Assembly (NCBI RefSeq): GCF_000934745.1
Contig: NZ_JYNO01000011.1
Span: 1-64,000 of the forward strand
DNA length: 64,000 nucleotides
Direction of reading: 5' to 3'
Origin: Desulfonatronum thioautotrophicum
Lineage (GTDB): Bacteria > Desulfobacterota > Desulfovibrionia > Desulfovibrionales > Desulfonatronaceae
Shown piece by piece: positions 1 through 8,685 of the stretch. A program made the translations under genes and the position numbers. Position 1 is the stretch's first letter. Each line of letters starts with the position of its first letter. The notes beneath the pieces are model-generated. The model was not told the DNA's origin, made no database searches, and worked only from the letters and a program-made list of their open reading frames with translations.

Positions 1-518
1 AGGGCTTTGATCTGCTGTTGCGTGCTCTGGTGGCTGTTCGCGGCCAGGGGCTTGCGCTGTCCTGCCGCATCGTGGGCGATGGCCCGGAGCGGGAGGCCCT
101 GCACAGGCTGGCCGCCGACCTGGACCTGGGTGATGTGGTGACCTTTCTCGGGTCCCGGCCCAATTCCGAGGTCCGGGAACAGCTGCGCCAGGCCGCGATT
201 TTCGTCCTGCCCTGCCGCACCGACGCTTCCGGGGACAAGGACGGCATTCCCGTGGTCCTGATGGAGGCCATGGCCTGCGGCGTCTGCGCGGTCAGCGGCG
301 ATTTGCCGACCATCCGGGAGCTGATCGACCACCGCGAAAACGGCCTGCTTGTCCCCCCGGATGACGTTCCGGCCTTGGCCAAATGTATGGAAGAGCTGCT
401 GGCCTATCCGGACTTGCGAGGGACTATCGCGGCTCGGGGGCGGTTGCGGATTCAGGAAGAGTTCGCCCTGGATGTGAATGTCCGGCGGTTGCGAAGTATG
501 CTGAAAGGAGCGACTTGA
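1..518 (+). CDS. Glycosyltransferase family 4, C-terminal part (5' end outside the window)
   Basis: The reading frame is open from base 3 and continues leftward off the window, so this is the last ~170 residues of a GT4-type (GT-B fold) glycosyltransferase. The visible part has the C-terminal nucleotide-sugar domain: GFDLLLRAL, then VGDGPERE, a VTFLGSRPNSEV segment, and the conserved E-x7-E region seen as VVLMEAMACGVCAVSGD, followed by IRELIDHRENGLLVPPDD. It would transfer a sugar from a nucleotide donor in cell-surface glycan synthesis; the acceptor cannot be told. The last residues (RSMLKGAT) differ from a second copy of its tail found 792 bases downstream, which ends ALESMGTREGST. The present C-terminus may therefore be a product of rearrangement. 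The TTG at 18 is not a real start. Confidence 0.85.
   Translation, partial: GFDLLLRALVAVRGQGLALSCRIVGDGPEREALHRLAADLDLGDVVTFLGSRPNSEVREQLRQAAIFVLPCRTDASGDKDGIPVVLMEAMACGVCAVSGDLPTIRELIDHRENGLLVPPDDVPALAKCMEELLAYPDLRGTIAARGRLRIQEEFALDVNVRRLRSMLKGAT
426..493 (+). repeat. Exact 68-bp direct repeat, copy 1 (glycosyltransferase tail)
   Basis: These 68 bases are identical by eye to 1218-1285. They encode the glycosyltransferase tail segment around RLRIQEEFALDVNVRRLR. Outside the block the two copies diverge abruptly on both sides, which marks recombination or insertion breakpoints. Confidence 0.9.
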
Positions 519-569
519 GAGTACATTGGCAAGAATGATGCCCAACAGGAGGATGAGGTATTTTCAATA

Positions 570-848
570 ATGAAAATTCAAGAGTTGATTTGGTCGGAGG
601 ACAGGATAGAACATATCTGGAGACATGGTGTTTCCCCTGATGAGGTTGAAGAGGTTTGCTTTGGCAGTCCATTGATATATCGTGCGAAATCTGAAGGGAT
701 AAATCCGATATACTATGTGTTGGGACAAACGGAAGCTGGAAGGCATATTTTTTGTGTTATCATTCATTTTCCTGACAAAAAAGGATACCCTGTGACGGCA
801 AGGCCTATGACGGAAAAGGAAAAAAAACGATTTAAACAAGAAGGGTAA
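570..848 (+). CDS. BrnT-like toxin of a type II toxin-antitoxin module
   Basis: A 92-residue basic protein fitting the BrnT family (RelE-fold ribonuclease toxins). It has an N-terminal W-S-E-D-x-x-x-H-I-W-x-H-G-V block like the WDxxKxxxNxxKHGV of BrnT, an EVCFGSPL segment, central beta-strands ending in a TEAGRHIFCVIIHFPDKK region, and the closing ARPMTEKEKKRF that matches the family's S-A-R-x-x-x-x-x-E-R-x-x-Y end. The next gene begins 4 bases after its stop and encodes the matching antitoxin, so the two form one operon. Base composition is clearly more AT-rich than the flanking genes, and the pair lies between two copies of a 68-bp repeat, which suggests acquisition by transfer. A GAGG at 556-559 may serve as ribosome binding site. 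Family assignment is by pattern; activity is inferred. Confidence 0.7.
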   Translation: MKIQELIWSEDRIEHIWRHGVSPDEVEEVCFGSPLIYRAKSEGINPIYYVLGQTEAGRHIFCVIIHFPDKKGYPVTARPMTEKEKKRFKQEG

Positions 849-852
849 GATT

Positions 853-1104
853 ATGAGACATGCAACAATACCGGTAACTGACTCGATTCAAGAGCTGGCT
901 ACATTCTGGGATAACCATGACATAACAGATTATGAAAATGATCTGAATGTCGTTGATGAGAAAATTTTTGAACGCAAGTCTGTTGTAAAAATCCAACTTG
1001 ATATGAAAGAAGCAGACTTGTTGTCAAGCGTGGCTTCCATGCATGGCATTCCCTGTGACGAGTTGGTCAAAAATTGGGTTGTTGAAAAATTACATCCGGC
1101 ATAA
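853..1104 (+). CDS. CopG/RHH-type antitoxin paired with the BrnT-like toxin
   Basis: An 83-residue protein resembling CopG-type antitoxins of type II modules. The N-terminal part has the characteristic DSIQELATFWDNHDITDYE, the toxin-binding 'elaefwdthD' segment. The C-terminal half (KSVVKIQLDMKEADLLSSVASMHGIPCDELVKNWVVEKL) reads as a ribbon-helix-helix DNA-binding unit. Toxin first and antitoxin second is the usual order for BrnT/BrnA-type pairs, in which the antitoxin also represses the operon. The gene follows the toxin by 4 bases and shares its AT-rich composition. Confidence 0.75.
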   Translation: MRHATIPVTDSIQELATFWDNHDITDYENDLNVVDEKIFERKSVVKIQLDMKEADLLSSVASMHGIPCDELVKNWVVEKLHPA

Positions 1105-1152
1105 GTTTTGTACATCAAATGAACGGAGTAAAAAAGAACAACACAAATTGCC

Positions 1153-1203
1153 GGGGAATACCGGGTCTTGCGAGGCAACACCATCCATGCGGCATGAAGA
1201 CGT
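1153..1203 (+). pseudogene. Decayed duplicate of the junction between the next two genes
   Basis: This stretch (CCGGGGAATACCGGG... through ...CCATGCGGCATGA) aligns with 1659-1709 with only scattered mismatches. That later stretch is the 3' end of the gene at 1325-1705 plus the start codon region of the nucleotidyltransferase gene. Nothing else of either gene is seen here, so it is a remnant of an older tandem copy. Confidence 0.65.
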
Positions 1204-1217
1204 TGATGCGCACGACC

Positions 1218-1285
1218 ATCGCGGCTCGGGGGCGGTTGCGGATTCAGGAAGAGTTCGCCCTGGATGTGAATGTCCGGCGGTTGCG
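1218..1285 (+). repeat. Exact 68-bp direct repeat, copy 2
   Basis: Second copy of the block at 426-493. Downstream it continues in the same frame to ALESMGTREGST and a stop at 1326-1328, overlapping the start codon of the next gene. This probably preserves the original end of the glycosyltransferase and the original junction with the gene behind it. Confidence 0.9.
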
Positions 1286-1324
1286 CAACGCGCTGGAGTC
1301 GATGGGGACACGGGAGGGGAGCAC

Positions 1325-1705
1325 ATGACCACCCATGAAATGCCTTCTGGCTACGGCCTGTTCAAGTCCCTGCGCTATCATGCTGTTATTGCTCGGGAAC
1401 TCCGGAAAAGACCTGAGCCGGTGCTTGCCAGGGCTTGGGCGACCATGGAGCGGTGGGGCTGGCTGGATCCCGGCCATGAGGCGTACCACGCCGGGTATGC
1501 GCGACAGTGGCGGCTGGCCTTGGACCGGGGGGCGGAGCATGTCGCCGAATTGATTGAACGTCCGCCAGGCGACGAGCAGGCGGACTGGATGCGGTCATGT
1601 ACGCCCCTCGTCGGAATACTGGACAGAAGCGTGATTCGGGCTTTGCAACACCAATGGCGCCGGGAATACCGGGCGTTGCGAGGCAATTCCGTCCATGCGC
1701 CATGA
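1325..1705 (+). CDS. Hypothetical protein, probable partner of the nucleotidyltransferase
   Basis: A 126-residue protein starting at ATG 1325, chosen because a strong GGGAGGGGAG Shine-Dalgarno lies just before it; the open frame runs further upstream but without coding character. The sequence is mostly helical and rich in W, R and H (LARAWATMERWGWLDPGHEAY, then LIERPPGDEQADWMRSCTPL). I do not recognise a named family. Its 3' end overlaps the start of a nucleotidyltransferase-like gene by 11 bases, and this junction is duplicated in decayed form at 1153-1203. By analogy with paired antitoxin/nucleotidyltransferase loci it could be the regulator or antitoxin of a two-gene module. That role is an inference from gene order only. 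Confidence 0.55.
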   Translation: MTTHEMPSGYGLFKSLRYHAVIARELRKRPEPVLARAWATMERWGWLDPGHEAYHAGYARQWRLALDRGAEHVAELIERPPGDEQADWMRSCTPLVGILDRSVIRALQHQWRREYRALRGNSVHAP

Positions 1706-2105
1706 CGATTTGGCCCATGTATTGGCCACGATCAAGGCTCTGACCAAAGGTGAAAAGGCCGTTGTCCTGGGCAGTCAGGCCGTGCTGGGCAGTATTTCCC
1801 GGGAGCGGGCGCGTCTGCTGGGCGATGCCGGCAGGAGGGCCTTGTTCCAGTCCATGGAAGTGGATGTGGCTTTTCCCGGCAGGCAGGATCTCCCGGAACT
1901 CGTGGAGGACACCATTGGGCTGGATTCTCCTTTTTTTGAAACATTCGGCTATCATGCCGAAGGCGTTGAAATTGAAATCGCGGTGCTTCCCGGGGGATGG
2001 GAAGCGAGATTGACGCCGTTCAAGGATCAGGACCAGAATGTGCTCGGTTATTGCCTTGACCTCCACGACCTTGCCACGGCCAAACTCGCGGCCGGTCGCC
2101 GCTGA
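1695..2105 (+). CDS. DUF6036-like nucleotidyltransferase, C-terminally truncated
   Basis: A 136-residue protein with features of the DUF6036 / AbiEii-like nucleotidyltransferase group: VVLGSQAVLG near residue 25 (the G-S glycine-serine signature), SMEVDVAF near residue 54 (the acidic D-x-D-like metal site appears as EVD), FFETFGYHAEGVEIE, and YCLDLHDLATAKLAAGRR at the end. In the family the last motif normally continues as GREKDxxF plus roughly 60 residues. Here a stop follows GRR and none of the other frames restores the continuation. The protein is therefore probably truncated and may be inactive. It overlaps the preceding gene by 11 bases. Confidence 0.6.
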   Translation: MRHDDLAHVLATIKALTKGEKAVVLGSQAVLGSISRERARLLGDAGRRALFQSMEVDVAFPGRQDLPELVEDTIGLDSPFFETFGYHAEGVEIEIAVLPGGWEARLTPFKDQDQNVLGYCLDLHDLATAKLAAGRR

Positions 2106-2187
2106 GATTCGGTCTCAGGAGCCCTCCAATTTCATGCATGGACCTGTGCACTAAGGTCAGGTTTTGTGTCCACGCGGCTCGGTGTAC

Positions 2188-5100
2188 CTATACCATTTCG
2201 TTGGAGACCACCTGCTCCAGCATCTTCACCAAATCCTCCACTTTTACCGGCTTTGCCAGGTAGTCGTTCATCCCGGCCTCCAGGAACTTCGCCCGGTCTC
2301 CGGCCATGGCATAGGCTGTCAGGGCGATGATTGGAATATTTTTTTTGGCCCCCAGGGTTGGGGATTTCCGAATGGCCCTGGTGGCTTCCACTCCGTTCAT
2401 CACCGGCATTTGCACGTCCATCAGGATCACGTCGAAATCCTGGGCCGCTAACAGGTCCAAGGCCTGCTGCCCGTCCTCGGCCAATGTCACGAAGTGACCG
2501 GCTTTTTCCAGAAGTGTTATCGTGGGGAAGGAACTTGACGGTTCGTCCTCGGCCATCAAGATTTGCATACGCCTTTCGGCTTGGGACAATTGCCTTGATC
2601 CTTGTTCAGCGGGAATGTTTGTCCCCGTAGGCCTTTTGAAGGGGAGACGCACGTGCACTGTGGTCCCCTCATTAACAACGCTTTTCATGGAAATTTCCCC
2701 ACCCATCAAGTCCACAAGGCGTTTGACAATGGCCAGGCCGAGGCCTGCGCCCTGGTAGTTGCGGGTGAGGGAGGCGTCAACTTGGACGAAGGGCTTGAAG
2801 AGGTATTGTAATTTGTCACTGGGGATGCCGATGCCGGAATCGGATACGGTGAACAAGATATTCAGAAGGTCACCTTGGTCTGGATCCAGCGCGGCAATTT
2901 CCAAACTGACGTGTCCCTGTTTCGTGAATTTCAGTGCGTTGCCCACCAAGTTGAAGAGAATCTGTCTGACCCGTGCCTCGTCCCCGACAAGCTTGGGAGG
3001 CACTCCGGGGGCGATGTCGGTGCTCAGTGTCACCCCTTTGGTTCGGGCATTGAACGTGAACAGTCCGGAAACGGAATCGACAATGTCCTGGATCACGAAT
3101 TCCGCCTCGTTGATCGTCATCATCCCCGCTTCGACCCTGGAGAGGTCCAGGATGTCGGAGAGCAATCTGGTCAGACGCTCTGCAGAGGAAGTGCAGAGTT
3201 GAACGTACTGCTTTTGATCAGCATCCAGGGGAGTCATTTCCAACAGTTGCATCATACCCATGATGCCGTTGATGGGGGTGCGGATTTCATGGCTCATGTT
3301 GGCCAGGAATTCACTTTTTGCCAGATTTGCGGCTTCAGCCTGCTCCTTGGCCAGGAGCAACGCCTGCTCCGCCTTTTTCCGCTCTGTGATATCAATGCCA
3401 ATTTCAAGAACAAGTTTTGATCCATCGCTGTCAATGAATGGAAAATCATGAATAGCATAGGATTTGCCATTGGAAGCATGCGTCCATTCCCAGACATGGG
3501 GAGTATTCGTGTCAAAAAACCTGAACGTTTGGCATATTTCACACGGCGCAGTTCGCCCTCCCATAATCTCATAACAACGTCGCCTCTTCGGGTTGCCGAA
3601 ATGTTCGATAAAATATTTATTGGCATATCGCACGGAGTAATCCGGTGATAGGAGATAGATAAAACCAGGAAATGTCTCCAGCAGTAAGAAAAACCGTTTT
3701 CGTTCCAGCTCAAGCCCCTTCTCGGCCTGCTTTCGCTTGGAAATATCCTGAACTGCGCCAAACATGGACTTGGGTTTACCAGAGCCATCCAACTCAACCA
3801 AGCCACTGGCCTGTACATATCTCACAATGCCGTTATCCAGCCGGACGATGCGGTGTTCAATGTCGTAAGGTTCTCCATTTTCTGCCGACCTGTTGAAAGC
3901 CTCTTCAATAGCAGGTCTGTCTTCATGATGCGCGATTCGGAGGAGCTGAGCTGTGGTTAGTTCACGGGAATTGACGCACCCATGGATTTTGAGCCAGTTG
4001 TCCGAAAAAATCCAAGTATCGTTACCCATATCCCATTCCCAGCTTCCCAGTTCAGCCAACTCCTCGGCTTGGGCCATGATCTTTTTTTGTTTGGCCAGGT
4101 TTGCCTGGGCGTTTTTACACTCGGTAATGTCCTCAAACGTGGCATAAGATTGAAAGGGTCTTATTTCGCCGGGCTTGAACAGGGGAATGGCCGTGATGGA
4201 CAACCAGACGTGGGCATTTTTATCCGGATGAAACACCCCCTGGACCACCGGCCCGACAATCTCTCCGGTACGCAGGGCGATCATAGTTGGATGGTCTTTG
4301 CCTGAAACAGCAGTGCCGTCTTCCTCGATCATATTCCAGCGCGGGTCCATGGATGTCTTGCCGCGCATCTGGTCCAGGGTGAGCCCAAGTATGCTTTCCG
4401 CGGCTGGATTGGCTGAAATGATGGTGCCGTCGGCCGCATGATAAACCACACCCTGGGCCATGGTCTCAAAGAGACGACGGTGTTTTTCCTCGCTTTCCAG
4501 TAACGCCTGCTCGGCCAGCTTACGGTCGGTGATGTCGATGCCTGTCACCAGAATTACTTCCCGGCCCAGGTATGCAATCGGTGTTAACTGCACCTGTTCC
4601 CAAAGCAGATCACCGTTTTTCTTCCGACCACACCACTCGAACGACTGGGTCCCTTCCTGTTCGGCCCTGCTCATCCAGACCTGTGCATCGGCAAGTGAGT
4701 AGGGCGGTTCCAGCCAGAAGTCATAGGCTTTGAGTTCGTCAAGCGACGAGAGACCGTAATGAAGCCAAGCCACAGGGTTTGCGTCGATGATCTTGCCGTT
4801 GCCCGGTTCTTGGATGATCATAGAGACAGGGCTATCCATGAACAACGTTCGGAAATGTTCCTCGCTTTCCCGCAGGGCCTCTTCGGCCCGCTTTCGTAAG
4901 GTGATGTCCTCAATCTGCGAGATGAAGTGCAGAGGTGCACCCTTGTCGTCCCAGGCCAATGAAACCGCCAGCAGTCCCCAGACGATGCTGCCGTTCTTGT
5001 GGATGTACCGCTTCTCCATCTGGTAGGTCTCGATTTCGTGGGCGAGCATCCGCTGCACGAACTCCATATCCGCATCCAGGTCCTCCGGGTGGGTGATGTC

Positions 5101-5673
5101 CTGGAAGGTCTTACGCAATAGCTCTTCCTCGGTGTAGCCGAACATGGCACTGATGCTGGTGTTGACCTTAAGCCACTTCCCTTCTGGGGAGACAAGGGCC
5201 ATGCCGATGGCAGAGTGCTTGAAGGCATTACGGAACTGTGTTTCGCTTAGACGAAGCGCCGCCTCCTTCTGGTTACGTTCGGTGATGTCCGCGACAAATC
5301 CTTGATAGTGTGAAACGCTTCCATCTTCCGCGTAAACAGTCCGGATGCTTCCTGATGCCCAGAAACGGGCACCGTCCTGGCGAAGATGCTCGCATGCGTA
5401 GTTTTTGACCATCCCATCCGTGGCCAAGAGGCGGCTGAGGGCTGAGCCATCTTGGGGATCGGCGAACAATTCTGCGGCAATGTTCTGCACCGAGGCAACA
5501 AGGTCCTGCGGCGTGACATATCCATACATATTCGCCAGGGCCTGGTTGGCATACAGAAAACGTCCATCAGGAGTTGTCTTGAATATGCCGATTGGAGCGT
5601 GGTCCAGAATGTCTTGGACGTCGGATAAGACTTCCTGAGCGGAAAGTACTTCAGGGGCCTGCTTCTGATTCAT
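2188..5673 (-). CDS. Multi-PAS hybrid sensor histidine kinase
   Basis: An 1161-residue soluble-looking hybrid kinase with no clear membrane segment. About six PAS/PAC units fill residues 1-780, each ending in the typical DITERKxAE linker. One near residue 700 carries a cysteine cluster, [19 protein letters not shown] HisKA domain follows with the phospho-acceptor histidine in [15 protein letters not shown] (about residue 795), then a HATPase_c domain ([20 protein letters not shown]), and a C-terminal receiver with ILMDVQMP (aspartate about residue 1086) and the conserved lysine in LAKPVK. It should autophosphorylate in response to cytoplasmic signals and relay to its own receiver. An output partner is not adjacent. 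A CTAGGAGGCCAGT Shine-Dalgarno precedes ATG 5673. Confidence 0.93.
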   Translation of the reverse strand: MNQKQAPEVLSAQEVLSDVQDILDHAPIGIFKTTPDGRFLYANQALANMYGYVTPQDLVASVQNIAAELFADPQDGSALSRLLATDGMVKNYACEHLRQDGARFWASGSIRTVYAEDGSVSHYQGFVADITERNQKEAALRLSETQFRNAFKHSAIGMALVSPEGKWLKVNTSISAMFGYTEEELLRKTFQDITHPEDLDADMEFVQRMLAHEIETYQMEKRYIHKNGSIVWGLLAVSLAWDDKGAPLHFISQIEDITLRKRAEEALRESEEHFRTLFMDSPVSMIIQEPGNGKIIDANPVAWLHYGLSSLDELKAYDFWLEPPYSLADAQVWMSRAEQEGTQSFEWCGRKKNGDLLWEQVQLTPIAYLGREVILVTGIDITDRKLAEQALLESEEKHRRLFETMAQGVVYHAADGTIISANPAAESILGLTLDQMRGKTSMDPRWNMIEEDGTAVSGKDHPTMIALRTGEIVGPVVQGVFHPDKNAHVWLSITAIPLFKPGEIRPFQSYATFEDITECKNAQANLAKQKKIMAQAEELAELGSWEWDMGNDTWIFSDNWLKIHGCVNSRELTTAQLLRIAHHEDRPAIEEAFNRSAENGEPYDIEHRIVRLDNGIVRYVQASGLVELDGSGKPKSMFGAVQDISKRKQAEKGLELERKRFFLLLETFPGFIYLLSPDYSVRYANKYFIEHFGNPKRRRCYEIMGGRTAPCEICQTFRFFDTNTPHVWEWTHASNGKSYAIHDFPFIDSDGSKLVLEIGIDITERKKAEQALLLAKEQAEAANLAKSEFLANMSHEIRTPINGIMGMMQLLEMTPLDADQKQYVQLCTSSAERLTRLLSDILDLSRVEAGMMTINEAEFVIQDIVDSVSGLFTFNARTKGVTLSTDIAPGVPPKLVGDEARVRQILFNLVGNALKFTKQGHVSLEIAALDPDQGDLLNILFTVSDSGIGIPSDKLQYLFKPFVQVDASLTRNYQGAGLGLAIVKRLVDLMGGEISMKSVVNEGTTVHVRLPFKRPTGTNIPAEQGSRQLSQAERRMQILMAEDEPSSSFPTITLLEKAGHFVTLAEDGQQALDLLAAQDFDVILMDVQMPVMNGVEATRAIRKSPTLGAKKNIPIIALTAYAMAGDRAKFLEAGMNDYLAKPVKVEDLVKMLEQVVSNEMV

Positions 5674-6153
5674 ACTGGCCTCCTAGGAGAACAAGGCAGG
5701 AAAGGTGATTCAGCGAGAGAAGACAAGCAAAATGTCAGGCCAAGTCTGAATCAATGCCTGAAAGACATGTCGGCTTTGTTCCTGTTGTGACACATTCAGC
5801 CATTTGTTCTCGCCTTTTGCAATTGTGTCAACCAGAAAAATAAAACCGTACAAGCCCACAACATTCAAGGACCTTCCCTGCGCCTGAGCGCCTTGAGCGT
5901 GGCCTCCATCACGACATCGTGCGGGAGGATTTTTCGTCAGGGCAATGCAGCTTTTTCACGCCCGGTGCAAGACCGTTCCCTAACAGGTGAATAGCCATGC
6001 TGCCTTGGTAAAGCAGTGCACGGTGCGAGAATGTTTTGTCAGCGATTGCCTTGCTTTTTTCAGTGGTTGTTGCTACGAAACTTCAACTCGTATGATGCGA
6101 AGGCTCTCGTAGCTGATCTTGGCGACCCACATTTCAACCATAGGAGTTAAATT
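5674..6153. other. 480-bp intergenic region between divergent genes
   Basis: It separates the PAS hybrid kinase (minus) from the ComEA-like gene (plus) and must carry both promoters. I see no open reading frame with coding character, no strong hairpin and no clear sigma-54 or sigma-70 consensus. Confidence 0.4.
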
Positions 6154-6441
6154 ATGCTGTATGTCCGAAAAGGGATTTTTGGCGTTTGGCTCGTTGCCAT
6201 GATATGTGCGCTCGTATTGAGCGTCTCCACGGTTCATGCGTATGCGCAGCCCAAGATCAACATCAATGAGGCGCCGGTTGAGATGCTGCAAACCTTGCCG
6301 GGCATCGGTCCGGCTTTGGCGCAGCGTATTGTCGAGTATCGCGCCGAGACGCCTTTTGAAACCATTGAGGACATCAAGAAGGTGAGCGGCATTGGGGAAG
6401 TCACATTTGAGGCGATGAAGGAATATCTGACCGTTGAATGA
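6154..6441 (+). CDS. ComEA-like secreted helix-hairpin-helix protein
   Basis: A 95-residue protein with a signal peptide or membrane anchor (residues 8-30, GVWLVAMICALVLSV, then a VHAYA cleavage-like site), followed by a single ComEA-type double helix-hairpin-helix domain: ININEAPVEMLQTLPGIGPALAQRIVEYR and VSGIGEVTFEAMKEYL. The domain binds DNA non-specifically. In competent bacteria ComEA pulls incoming DNA into the periplasm, but this short single-domain form is widespread in bacteria without proven competence. A TAGGAGTTAAATT ribosome binding site supports the start. No other competence gene is adjacent. Confidence 0.85.
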   Translation: MLYVRKGIFGVWLVAMICALVLSVSTVHAYAQPKININEAPVEMLQTLPGIGPALAQRIVEYRAETPFETIEDIKKVSGIGEVTFEAMKEYLTVE

Positions 6442-6480
6442 GTGGGCCATTCAGTGGCCACGATCTGCGCAGCAACACCG

Positions 6481-6520
6481 AAAAAGCCCGGTCAAGGATG
6501 CATCCTTGACCGGGCTTTTT
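6481..6520. terminator. Bidirectional intrinsic terminator
   Basis: A perfect palindrome: AAAAAGCCCGGTCAAGGATG and its inverse meet at the centre, giving a long GC-rich stem flanked by A5 and T5. It lies between the convergent ComEA-like gene and ppaC and can serve both. Confidence 0.9.
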
Positions 6521-6545
6521 CATATTTACGACGGAAAGGGAGAAA

Positions 6546-7469
6546 TCAGCCGGCAAAGGCCTTTTCGAAATTCGGAACAACCTGCTTTTTCCGGCTCATC
6601 ACGCCATCCAGCCATACCTTGTGCCCTTCCGGGGCCTTGCCGAAGGCTTTTTGCACCACGGACGGGTCATCCGAGGCGATGAGCATTTCGGTTCCTTCCT
6701 TCATGATGTCGGTCAGCAGTAAAAAGACACTGTGGTTGCCTTTTTCCGCTTTGACTTTCTGAATGTCCTCGTACAGAGCGTCCTTGACGCCATCCAGCAG
6801 AGAAAGATCCACGACCTCCAACTGGCCAATACCGACCTTGGTTCCGCTCATGTTGAAGTCCTTGTAGTCGCGGAAAACCAGTTCCCGGATTGGTGTCCCT
6901 TCCACGGCGGACTTCACCTTGAACATTTCCAGACCAAGAGCCTTGGTGTCGGCCACTCCGGCGACCTGGGCCAGAGCGTCAGCGGTCTGGACGTCCTTGT
7001 CCGTACAGGTGGCGGACTTGAAGATGACCGTATCGCTGACAATGGCACAGAGCATGATGCCGGCGATATTCTTGGGGATCTCCACGCCGTAGAAATCGTA
7101 CATGGCCTTGACCACGGTGCAGGTGCAGCCCACGGGCCAGATCCAGGCTTCAATGGGATTGGGGGTGGTGACGTCGCCAAGCTTGTGGTGATCGACGATG
7201 CCCATGATTTCGGCCTTGCCGAGATTGTCCAGGCTTTGGGCCAAGTCGGAGTGGTCCACCAGATAGATCTGCTTGTCCGTGGCATCGGTGAGGATTTCCG
7301 GGGCGCTGACACCAAACTTATCCAGAACAAACTTGGATTCCGGATTGAGCTCGCCCTGGGCGGCCGGTTTGGATGCAACACCGAGTTTGCTCTTCAGGTC
7401 AGCCAAGGCGATTGCCGCGCAAACCGAGTCGGTATCCGGACTCTTGTGACCAACAACATAAACAGACAT
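6546..7469 (-). CDS. ppaC: Manganese-dependent inorganic pyrophosphatase
   Basis: A 307-residue class II (DHH family) inorganic pyrophosphatase that hydrolyses pyrophosphate to two phosphates in the cytoplasm. The metal ligands are visible: GHKSPDTDSVCAA at residues 7-19 (HxxxDxD), VDHSDLAQ near residue 72 and the signature IVDHHKLGD near residue 90. The DHHA2 domain follows, with GTKVGIGQLEVVDLS and the phosphate-binding SRKKQVVPNF close to the C-terminus. Length is normal. A GAGGAGGTCACGTA ribosome binding site precedes the ATG. In sulfate reducers a pyrophosphatase pulls ATP-sulfurylase forward, which would suit the presumed host, but this role is inference. Confidence 0.95.
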   Translation of the reverse strand: MSVYVVGHKSPDTDSVCAAIALADLKSKLGVASKPAAQGELNPESKFVLDKFGVSAPEILTDATDKQIYLVDHSDLAQSLDNLGKAEIMGIVDHHKLGDVTTPNPIEAWIWPVGCTCTVVKAMYDFYGVEIPKNIAGIMLCAIVSDTVIFKSATCTDKDVQTADALAQVAGVADTKALGLEMFKVKSAVEGTPIRELVFRDYKDFNMSGTKVGIGQLEVVDLSLLDGVKDALYEDIQKVKAEKGNHSVFLLLTDIMKEGTEMLIASDDPSVVQKAFGKAPEGHKVWLDGVMSRKKQVVPNFEKAFAG

Positions 7470-7525
7470 TACGTGACCTCCTCTGTTACATATTTATGAT
7501 GATTGAAAACAGAAATCGATCCTCT

Positions 7526-7555
7526 CAAAAAAGCTTGTGCTTTATAGCACAAAGT
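7526..7555 (-). terminator. Intrinsic terminator of cheB
   Basis: Read on the minus strand, TTTGTGC-TATAAA-GCACAAG forms a stem-loop followed by C and six Ts. It lies just after the cheB stop. Confidence 0.7.
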
Positions 7556-7578
7556 TTTAGCGCTGCCAAGCGGTGCGT

Positions 7579-8646
7579 TCATGCGCGGTAAAGGGCGTTG
7601 AAAATACCCTGGGCCATGTCCTCAATATCCAGGATTTCATCTGCCAGACCAGCGTCGACAACAGCTTTGGGCATCCCGTAGACCACGCAGCTGGCATCGT
7701 CCTGGGCCAGAATATACCCATTTTTTTGTTTCAGTTGTTTGATGCCTTCCAGACCATCGCTGCCCATGCCGGTGAGAATGACGCCAACCCCGCGTTTGCC
7801 GACACCTTTGGCCACGGATGCGATGAGCACATTGGCGGAAGGTTTGTACAGGGCTTCCTTGGGTTCGGGACCGATCAGCAGATCGATCCGACTCACCTTC
7901 TGGTCGATAGACAGGTGTTGTCCTCCTGGAGCAATGAAAGCGACCCCGGGCTGAACGCGATCCCCGTGTTCGGCCTCTTTGACCTTGATTTGGCACACCG
8001 CGTCCAACCGTTTGGCAAACGGGCCGGTAAAGGCCTGGGGCATGTGCTGGGCAATCAGGATGCATGCCGGAAAGGAAGCCGGGAGTTTGCCCAGAATCTT
8101 TTGGATAGCCGGCGGTCCTCCGGTGGAGACGCCGATGGCGATGACATCCCGAGACGGTACGCCTGCCTTGGCAACGAGTTCAAGGGGTGGTTTTTCAGCG
8201 GCAGGAGCCGAGATTGTCTCAGCCCTGCGGGGAACGCGGGGGACCCGGAATCTGCGCTTGGCAACGGTCTTGACCTTGGCCCGAAGATCCTGTTCGATTT
8301 TGACGATATCCAGAGAGACCCTGGAGAGTTGCTTGGGGATGAAGTCAACGGCGCCAAGTTCCATGGCCTTCAGGGTCGACTCTGCCCCTTCGGTGGTCAG
8401 GGAACTGACCATGATCACCGGGCGGGGCATTTCCATCATAATGTGCCGCAAGGCGGTGAGGCCGTCCATGCGCGGCATTTCGATGTCCATGGTGATGACA
8501 TCCGGCTGGAGCTGGCGGGCCTTTTCCAACCCTTCGGCCCCGTCGCGTGCCGTGCCCACAACCTGAATGCCAGGGTCACCATCCAGCATGGTGCTCAGGG
8601 CCTTGCGCATGAAGGCCGAGTCATCAACGACAAGTACGGTAATCAT
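7579..8646 (-). CDS. cheB: Chemotaxis-type protein-glutamate methylesterase/deamidase CheB
   Basis: A 355-residue two-domain protein. The receiver domain (1-120) has VDDSAFMRKAL, the phospho-acceptor in DVITMDIEMPRMDG and the lysine in FIPKQ. After a linker (about 120-165, rich in K, R and P), the esterase domain has the catalytic triad in its usual places: AIGVSTGGPPAI (serine), IAQHMPQAFTGPFAKRL (histidine) and VILTGMGSDGLEG (aspartate). It removes methyl groups from receptor glutamates. No cheR, cheA or receptor gene is in the window. It is followed on the same strand upstream by the HD-GYP regulator (39-bp gap), so it may act with that protein in a non-classical pathway. This is inference. 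Confidence 0.93.
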   Translation of the reverse strand: MITVLVVDDSAFMRKALSTMLDGDPGIQVVGTARDGAEGLEKARQLQPDVITMDIEMPRMDGLTALRHIMMEMPRPVIMVSSLTTEGAESTLKAMELGAVDFIPKQLSRVSLDIVKIEQDLRAKVKTVAKRRFRVPRVPRRAETISAPAAEKPPLELVAKAGVPSRDVIAIGVSTGGPPAIQKILGKLPASFPACILIAQHMPQAFTGPFAKRLDAVCQIKVKEAEHGDRVQPGVAFIAPGGQHLSIDQKVSRIDLLIGPEPKEALYKPSANVLIASVAKGVGKRGVGVILTGMGSDGLEGIKQLKQKNGYILAQDDASCVVYGMPKAVVDAGLADEILDIEDMAQGIFNALYRA

Positions 8647-8685
8647 TGGGTGTCCGCAAAAGAAATGGGAAGGGGAGGGGCTGGG

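Noticed and set aside
2106-2187. Terminator after the truncated nucleotidyltransferase
   Set aside because: GACCT/AGGTC forms only a 5-bp stem before a short T-run; too weak to call.
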